Positions 13,164-16,385 of a stretch of 16,385 nt of DNA are shown here, piece by piece. The stretch spans positions 1-16,385 of the forward strand of contig CAZFJW010000027.1 of assembly GCA_964519355.1 (NCBI GenBank). Reading direction: 5' to 3'. This DNA is from CAZBEA01 sp964519355 (GTDB lineage Bacteria; Patescibacteriota; Microgenomatia; Levybacterales; GWA1-39-11). The stretch's first letter is position 1; the number at the start of each line of letters is the position of its first letter. Below the pieces are notes generated by a model that was not told the DNA's origin, did not search any database, and saw only the letters and a program-made list of their open reading frames with translations. The position numbers were made by a program, and so were the translations under genes.

Positions 13164-14071
13164 ATTTTTGACAGGAAGTCAAGGGTTTTTTGTTGTCTTA
13201 TAATACTGGCTACGAGATATGGGTTTTGCGCGATTTCTTCTCTTTCCTTCTGATTTTCAATAGAACCAAGAGCTTCTTCGATATCCTTTGGCTCAACTGT
13301 AATTTTTTCAGCATCCGAGACGCGTCTAAGGAAAAATTCGAGTTTTAGATCCTGCTCTGCTCGTGCTTCATATTCTGCTTTTAATTGTTCGCTTGTTATA
13401 TTTTTAGATGAAAGATATTGCTCAAGAGTCATTCCAAGAGTTTTTACTTCATCTAAAAATCGTGATAAAAGGCGCTGCGATTCGTTATCGATTAGTACTT
13501 TTGGAATTGTAATTTTTGTCACACTAAGTGCCGCATCAAGAATTGAATCCAGACTTGGTTTTTCATCTTCTTTACCAGCTTGCCCTGAGGATGCCGAATG
13601 GGGGACAATTATTTTTGACTTGGCTGTAACTTTTGAAATAGCAGCCTTATAATCTCCCAATTCAATTTCAGGTTCTTCGCATGTTTCGGCAAGGAAGACA
13701 AGTTCGGTGCCCTCTGTGAAAGTTTCAACATGGATAAGCGGATTGATAAGAGGACGAATATTGAAATTTTTAACTGCCTGAATATAGTGATCTGTAAGGA
13801 TCTTTTTTAACGTTTCTTCCCGTACTCGTTCTGGTGCGAGTTTTTGCTCAGCAACGGCTCTGGGTGCTTTGCCTTTTCTAAATCCTGGAAGTTCGACGTG
13901 CTGAATAAGCTCTTCAACGATTTCATTTCGAACTTTTTCAACATCATTCCATGGAATAGTTATGGTAAGTGTTATTGTGCCGTCCTTCTTTTTCTCCATG
14001 TCAAAAGGCTTTTTTGCAGTCTTTGGTGCGGGCGTCACTTTTTCCTCAATTGTTGCGTCTTTTTTTGCCAT
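13160..14071 (-). CDS. tig: Trigger factor without PPIase domain
   Basis: Ribosome-bound chaperone for nascent chains. The signature GFRKGKAP (63-70) lies in the N-terminal ribosome-binding domain, preceded by an extra Lys-rich tail of about 20 residues (PAPKTAKKPFD). After the N domain (to about 140) there is only a short polar linker (HSASSGQAGKEDEKP) and then the helical C-terminal domain (PKVLIDNESQRLLSRFLDEV, LEFFLRRVSDAEKITVEPKD). The FKBP-type peptidyl-prolyl isomerase domain between them in E. coli is missing; the length is 303 against 432. Such short forms keep chaperone activity in principle. TATAAT lies 10 nt before ATG 14071, so the mRNA has almost no leader. Confidence 0.94.
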   Translation of the reverse strand: MAKKDATIEEKVTPAPKTAKKPFDMEKKKDGTITLTITIPWNDVEKVRNEIVEELIQHVELPGFRKGKAPRAVAEQKLAPERVREETLKKILTDHYIQAVKNFNIRPLINPLIHVETFTEGTELVFLAETCEEPEIELGDYKAAISKVTAKSKIIVPHSASSGQAGKEDEKPSLDSILDAALSVTKITIPKVLIDNESQRLLSRFLDEVKTLGMTLEQYLSSKNITSEQLKAEYEARAEQDLKLEFFLRRVSDAEKITVEPKDIEEALGSIENQKEREEIAQNPYLVASIIRQQKTLDFLSKI

Positions 14072-14081
14072 AAGATAACAG

Positions 14082-14087
14082 ATTATA
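14082..14087 (-). promoter_or_regulatory. -10 box of trigger factor gene
   Basis: TATAAT on the minus strand, 10 nt before ATG 14071. The -35 region is poor. The expected leader is about 4 nt. Confidence 0.65.
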
Positions 14088-14157
14088 CACGTTTTGCTCT
14101 AAAAAATCACGCGTTAGGCATCACGATATAATAATTCAGTTTTTCAAACCAGATTGG

Positions 14158-14183
14158 AGCTTGTTTTATTCTAATGACAAGCT
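14158..14183. repeat. Inverted repeat after the PNPOx gene
   Basis: AGCTTGT and ACAAGCT flank a 12-nt loop just past the stop codon of the PNPOx-like gene. It could be a weak terminator, but no U-run follows on either strand. Confidence 0.35.
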
Positions 14184-14628
14184 AGCTAAAAACCTTTAAT
14201 TCTAAAACATGTGGTTTTTCCCGAGAGTAGTCTGAGCACCCAATCCATGTTGGCGTCACTTTAAAAAAAATTGATGTTGGATGTTCTAGGTACTCTTTTG
14301 TTGTTGGTGAATTTTTTTCAATAAATCTTTTTTTACAGATTTGAATTTCATCATTTTCTGTAATCTTTGAAGCTTGTCCTTCATATTGAACTGTTATTAG
14401 CTCTTTTAGCTCAAGTCCAATTACTAATGAAACATTCGGATTTTTCTTTAAATTTTGAGCCTTTCTCGTGTGCCTGCCGGTCTGGAAGTAGAGATTGAGA
14501 TTCTCATCTTCTGCATATGCAATTAAGGCTGATTCCGGAGTTGTTTGAGATGGATCAATTGTTGAAATTACAGCGAGCTGCTGGGTTTTAAGGAAGCGTA
14601 GGATTTTTCCCTTAGCATTGCTATTCAT
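14182..14628 (-). CDS. PNPOx-like flavin-binding split-barrel protein
   Basis: 148 residues from ATG 14628. It follows the pyridoxamine 5'-phosphate oxidase-like pattern: an opening helix KILRFLKTQQLAVISTID, then ALIAYAEDENLNLYFQTGRHTRKAQNLKKNPNVSLVIG with the polar stretch that contacts FMN phosphate in the family, and the late strand IFFKVTPTWIGCSDYS. Members bind FMN or F420 and reduce or oxidise small molecules; specificity is unknown. The frame stays open to a GTG at 14661, but the extra residues (SKEILSRAH) come from a tRNA-Leu fragment and a repeat, so ATG 14628 is preferred. No clear Shine-Dalgarno or promoter is seen close by. Confidence 0.85.
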   Translation of the reverse strand: MNSNAKGKILRFLKTQQLAVISTIDPSQTTPESALIAYAEDENLNLYFQTGRHTRKAQNLKKNPNVSLVIGLELKELITVQYEGQASKITENDEIQICKKRFIEKNSPTTKEYLEHPTSIFFKVTPTWIGCSDYSREKPHVLELKVFS

Positions 14629-14632
14629 GTGC

Positions 14633-14646
14633 GCCCGAGAGAGGAT
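14633..14646 (-). repeat. Fragment of tRNA-Leu 3' end
   Basis: The 13-base stretch CCCGAGAGAGGA with its preceding G repeats the 3' acceptor/T-stem part of tRNA-Leu at 14734-14746, about 100 bp away. Remnant of a tRNA duplication or rearrangement; it lies at the 5' edge of the PNPOx-like gene. Confidence 0.6.
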
Positions 14647-14649
14647 TTC

Positions 14650-14730
14650 TTTCGACCTCACTCAGGATAAATTTCAAACCCCTTTGTCAGCACTCCTCAC
14701 CAATCTCAGCTTACACTGAGCTCGCCGAAG
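14650..14730. repeat. REP-like imperfect inverted repeat
   Basis: TTCGACCTCACTCAGG (14651-14666) and CTGAGCTCGCCGAAG (14716-14730) are imperfectly inverted with respect to each other and share TTCG and CTCAG ends. Sequences like this (TTCG...CTCAG) are common as scattered intergenic repeats in many bacterial genomes. The pair fills the gap between the tRNA fragment and the tRNA. Confidence 0.45.
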
Positions 14731-14732
14731 TG

Positions 14733-14815
14733 TGCCCGAGAGAGGAGTTGAACCTCCACACCTTCACAGGTACTAGTTCCTAAAACTAGCGTGTATACCA
14801 TTTCACCACTCGGGC
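14733..14815 (-). tRNA. tRNA-Leu(TAG)
   Basis: An 83-nt type II cloverleaf. Acceptor GCCCGAG/CTCGGGC, anticodon stem CTAGT/ACTAG with loop TTTAGGA (anticodon TAG), a long variable arm and T arm GGAGG-TTCAACT-CCTCT. Discriminator A; CCA is not encoded. Confidence 0.97.
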
Positions 14816-14848
14816 AATACAAATAAGTGTGAATTTACAGCTTTCTCG

Positions 14849-14878
14849 ATTATACAAAAGATGAGATTAGATTGCCAA
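14849..14878 (-). promoter_or_regulatory. Promoter of tRNA-Leu(TAG)
   Basis: TTGGCA (14878-14873), an 18-nt spacer and TATAAT (14854-14849). The -35 lies inside the last codons of the lysozyme-like gene. The 5' leader before the tRNA would be about 28 nt. Confidence 0.7.
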
Positions 14879-15412
14879 AGCCAAAGGAGAGGCAAGAAGT
14901 ACTGAATGATATTCGTCACCGATTTCGTCCATGAATTTTTCAACCCGAACTGCCCAAGTAGGAGATTCAGCATAAATTGCTCCAATTTGCGGAACAGTTA
15001 CTGCACCTCTTTTAATATACCGCTCATTCAAAGATGAAAGTATTGTGTCAATTCCCTCTTCCCAAGTGTCAAAATATATTCTTCCTCCACCCCACCCGTA
15101 GGCATTGTGTGTTTCATCGATCATTGCTTTTCCAAATGTCGATTCAAGTCCTGCAATTGCAGGAAGAAGTTTCCAGTCAATACCATATTTATCAGCTGTT
15201 TGGACATAGAACTCGGCAGAGTCTACAAGCGGTGAATTGTGTTTGGCAAATACGTTTTTTAGAGCCTGAACTCGTAAGTCCACGTTTGTACGCTCGACTG
15301 TGTAGGTGTCAAGGTGTGCAGATGCATATGAAGTATTTGTATATGCGTGTATTTTAGAAGGGGAAAGTGCTAGAGCCAGAAGAACGGCAGTCAGCACAAA
15401 TAGTTTTTTCAT
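14867..15412 (-). CDS. Secreted lysozyme/glucosaminidase-like protein, paralogue 1
   Basis: 181 residues. A classical Sec signal peptide (MKKLFVLTAVLLALALSPSK, probable cleavage after IHA) leads to a lysozyme-like fold: FYVQTADKYGIDWKLLPAIA, the catalytic-type Glu90 in AGLESTFG, NAYGWGGGRIYFDTWEEGI and the closing WAVRVEKFMDEI. It should cut or bind peptidoglycan outside the membrane. The protein encoded at 15524-16120 is a clear paralogue with the same block order. The promoter at 15480-15508 is perfect, but a terminator-like hairpin and a second hairpin touching the ATG lie in the leader, and there is no Shine-Dalgarno. The last residues (ASPLALAI) are hydrophobic and absent from the paralogue. 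Confidence 0.85.
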   Translation of the reverse strand: MKKLFVLTAVLLALALSPSKIHAYTNTSYASAHLDTYTVERTNVDLRVQALKNVFAKHNSPLVDSAEFYVQTADKYGIDWKLLPAIAGLESTFGKAMIDETHNAYGWGGGRIYFDTWEEGIDTILSSLNERYIKRGAVTVPQIGAIYAESPTWAVRVEKFMDEIGDEYHSVLLASPLALAI

Positions 15413-15413
15413 A

Positions 15414-15434
15414 TATGGCTTTATTCAAGCCATA
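15414..15434 (-). promoter_or_regulatory. Hairpin touching the start codon of paralogue 1
   Basis: TATGGCT and AGCCATA form a 7-bp stem with a 7-nt loop, ending one base before ATG 15412. No Shine-Dalgarno is present. It may control initiation or replace the SD by exposing the start codon. Confidence 0.55.
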
Positions 15435-15470
15435 AAAAAATCCAACAGTAGTTTTGGGCTACCATTGGAT
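15434..15470 (-). terminator. Terminator-like hairpin between promoter and gene
   Basis: A 12-bp stem (arms 15470-15459 and 15451-15440, two G-U pairs) with loop CCCAAAA, followed by UUUUUU. It begins about 3 nt after the expected transcription start. It can serve as terminator for the gene at 15524-16120, as an attenuator of the 14867-15412 gene, or both. Confidence 0.75.
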
Positions 15471-15479
15471 CTAAAACGC

Positions 15480-15508
15480 ATTATAGCACTCTACTATAGG
15501 GTTGTCAA
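15480..15508 (-). promoter_or_regulatory. Perfect consensus promoter of paralogue 1
   Basis: TTGACA (15508-15503), 17-nt spacer, TATAAT (15485-15480). The leader to ATG 15412 is about 60 nt, unlike the leaderless genes of this window. Confidence 0.85.
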
Positions 15509-15523
15509 GTAGTAAATTATAGG

Positions 15524-16120
15524 CTAGTTTGTGTAGTAATCAATTTGATCCATGAAGTAATAAACACCCTTTGCCCAAGAGCCATTGCTTCCTGGGGTAT
15601 ATTTTTTCATAATCTCTTCTGGGGTCGTATATCCATATGCTATATACTTTTCTGCAAGAGTCTTTGCAACCTGTTCAATTGCCTGGTCATAGCTATCAAA
15701 CCCAGTTCTTTTGGTCCCATAAATCCCAAATCCCCAGCAGTTATATGGAGCAGCCGCAACAGTTTTTTTACACAGATTGCTCTCCTGCATGGCAATTGAG
15801 GGCAAAAGTCTATAGTCAAGTGAATTCTTATCAGCAACTTCAATAAGTTTTACTGCGTGATTGGCCAGCGGGGATTTATGACGGTCTAGGAATTTCTGCA
15901 TCGCTTCAATTCTTACATCTACCTCTGGAATTGATACCGCGATACTGTCATTCGAATCTGGTAGAGCTCTGAAATTAGTATTTTTTGATACCTCGTAAGC
16001 GTAAGAAATTTTGCCGCCCATAGCTGAAAATTGATAGTGGAGAGAAAGGATAGATAGGGAGAATATAAACAGCGTTGTGATTGCAAAAAATGAAACCACA
16101 ATAAAGATGTTGTGCTTCAT
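15524..16120 (-). CDS. Membrane-anchored lysozyme/glucosaminidase-like protein, paralogue 2
   Basis: 198 residues from ATG 16120. One N-terminal hydrophobic segment (FIVVSFFAITTLFIFSLSIL), without a clear cleavage site, suggests a signal anchor. The outer part repeats the block order of paralogue 1: FLDRHKSPLANHAVKLIEVADKN, LLPSIAMQESNLCKK with Glu113, NCWGFGIYG, a Gln/Glu-rich helix and WAKGVYYFMDQI. Cys117 and Cys128 flank the active-site loop and could form a disulfide; paralogue 1 has neither. ATG 16120 is chosen because GGAG lies 6 nt upstream and the promoter at 16131-16160 overlaps the longer start. The predicted mRNA may begin after that GGAG, with only about 4 nt of leader. Confidence 0.85.
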   Translation of the reverse strand: MKHNIFIVVSFFAITTLFIFSLSILSLHYQFSAMGGKISYAYEVSKNTNFRALPDSNDSIAVSIPEVDVRIEAMQKFLDRHKSPLANHAVKLIEVADKNSLDYRLLPSIAMQESNLCKKTVAAAPYNCWGFGIYGTKRTGFDSYDQAIEQVAKTLAEKYIAYGYTTPEEIMKKYTPGSNGSWAKGVYYFMDQIDYYTN

Positions 16121-16130
16121 GGGTATCTCC

Positions 16131-16160
16131 ATAATTGCACACGCCACATATCCTTGTCAA
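16131..16160 (-). promoter_or_regulatory. Promoter of paralogue 2
   Basis: TTGACA (16160-16155), an 18-nt spacer with TGC before AATTAT (16136-16131), an extended -10. ATG 16120 is 10 nt further. Its -35 overlaps that of the divergent tRNA promoter. Confidence 0.6.
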
Positions 16161-16183
16161 GAAAAGATGCTGAATGATACAAT
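16154..16183 (+). promoter_or_regulatory. Promoter of tRNA-Leu(CAG)
   Basis: TTGTCA (16154-16159), 18-nt spacer, TACAAT (16178-16183); 13 nt to the tRNA. The seven bases TTGTCAA serve as -35 in both directions. Confidence 0.65.
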
Positions 16184-16196
16184 GTGAGACGCTAGA

Positions 16197-16279
16197 GCCC
16201 GAGTGGTGAAACGGTATACACGCAGTGTTCAGAACGCTGTGTCAGCAATGGCGTGGAGGTTCAAATCCTCTCTCGGGCA
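16197..16279 (+). tRNA. tRNA-Leu(CAG)
   Basis: An 83-nt type II tRNA. Acceptor GCCCGAG/CTCGGGC, anticodon stem CAGTG/CGCTG with loop TTCAGAA (anticodon CAG), long variable arm, T arm GGAGG-TTCAAAT-CCTCT, discriminator A. CCA is not encoded. It is close in sequence to tRNA-Leu(TAG) at 14733-14815, in the opposite direction. Confidence 0.97.
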
Positions 16280-16280
16280 C

Positions 16281-16319
16281 CTGTTATTGATATTGGTCAG
16301 TCATTTGATACAATAACAG
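16281..16319 (+). repeat. Inverted repeat around the tRNA-Leu(GAG) promoter
   Basis: CTGTTATTG (16281-16289) and CAATAACAG (16311-16319) are perfect 9-base inverted repeats 21 bases apart. They begin 2 nt after the CAG tRNA and overlap both promoter boxes of the next tRNA. They may form the 3' end of the first tRNA transcript, or an operator, or be chance. Confidence 0.5.
16287..16314 (+). promoter_or_regulatory. Possible promoter of tRNA-Leu(GAG)
   Basis: TTGATA (16287-16292), 16-nt spacer, TACAAT (16309-16314); 16 nt to the tRNA. Confidence 0.5.
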
Positions 16320-16330
16320 TTGGTAATTTA

Positions 16331-16385
16331 GCCCGGGTGTTGGAATGGTAGACAAGCATGCTTGAGGTGCATGTGCCAGAAATGG
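16331..16385 (+). tRNA. tRNA-Leu(GAG), cut by window edge
   Basis: Starts GCCCGGG; the D arm has GGAATGGTAGA; anticodon stem CATGC/GCATG with loop TTGAGGT (anticodon GAG), then the start of a long variable arm. T arm and 3' acceptor strand lie beyond the window. Confidence 0.9.

Noticed and set aside
14629..14661. GTG 14661 as start of the PNPOx-like protein
   Set aside because: The extra codons come from a tRNA fragment and repeat sequence, and family members begin near the KILRFLK helix.
15422..15481. 19-codon leader ORF before the lysozyme-like gene (ATG at 15481)
   Set aside because: Its ATG overlaps the -10 box itself, so it lies upstream of the transcription start of that promoter. 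It could only be read from an upstream transcript.
16121..16147. Upstream starts of lysozyme-like paralogue 2
   Set aside because: The frame there overlaps the -10 box; ATG 16120 follows both promoter boxes and a GGAG.
1..16385. TGA recoded as glycine (Gracilibacteria/SR1 code)
   Set aside because: TGA ends the ligase-like and amidotransferase genes exactly at ATGA overlaps with the next start, as ordinary stops do.

Overview
The window looks like a chromosomal segment of a Patescibacteria/CPR bacterium, probably Microgenomates-like. The evidence is an AT-rich composition, many small proteins of unknown family, a threonyl-tRNA synthetase without its TGS domain, a trigger factor without its PPIase domain, and coiled-coil and DUF5665-type proteins. 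TGA is used as a stop (for example in the TGA/ATG overlaps of the large operon), so this is not the TGA-Gly code of Gracilibacteria/SR1. Nearly all genes are on the minus strand. The exceptions are one metalloprotease-like lipoprotein gene (2091-3350) and two tRNA-Leu genes at the right end.

Layout. 1-2090: partial thrS, an 87-aa ORF in front of it, and a leader that reads as a threonine attenuator. 2091-3350: Tat/lipobox HExxH protein on a leaderless mRNA. 3357-4720: DUF5665-like membrane protein, HD phosphohydrolase and SET-domain protein. 4797-4930: tRNA-Val(GAC) and a duplicated tRNA 3' end. 4974-12140: a tight six-gene operon, in transcription order an unrecognised 557-aa protein, a divergent GCS2-like carboxylate-amine ligase, a class I glutamine amidotransferase, an enolase-superfamily racemase of the MenC/NSAR type, an M20 deacylase and a P-loop NTPase. 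12149-12466: two tandem attenuator leaders. 12473-14628: coiled-coil protein, trigger factor, PNPOx-like flavoprotein. 14633-16385: tRNA-Leu(TAG), two paralogous exported lysozyme-like proteins, tRNA-Leu(CAG) and the start of tRNA-Leu(GAG).

The most notable feature is a family of three leaders (upstream of thrS, and two in tandem upstream of the six-gene operon) with one shared design: a sigma70-type promoter, an ATG only 7-9 nt after the -10 box, a 13-19-codon leader ORF that stops just before a GGGAG segment, and then an ACCTCCC/GGGAGGT hairpin with a U-run. The thrS leader peptide has Thr codons (A-T-G-T-T) at the stall position. The tandem leaders carry Val-Val-Val and Val-Val-Leu-Phe-Trp-Ile-Met. 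This reads as ribosome-mediated transcription attenuation driven by leaderless leader peptides. Several ordinary genes also have a consensus -10 box only 6-11 nt before ATG, so leaderless mRNAs seem common here.

Functionally, the racemase plus M20 pair resembles the known N-succinyl-amino-acid racemase/desuccinylase route from D- to L-amino acids. The added ligase-like, amidotransferase, NTPase and unknown proteins, and the hydrophobic-amino-acid attenuators, suggest an amino-acid salvage or small-peptide pathway that I cannot match to a described system.
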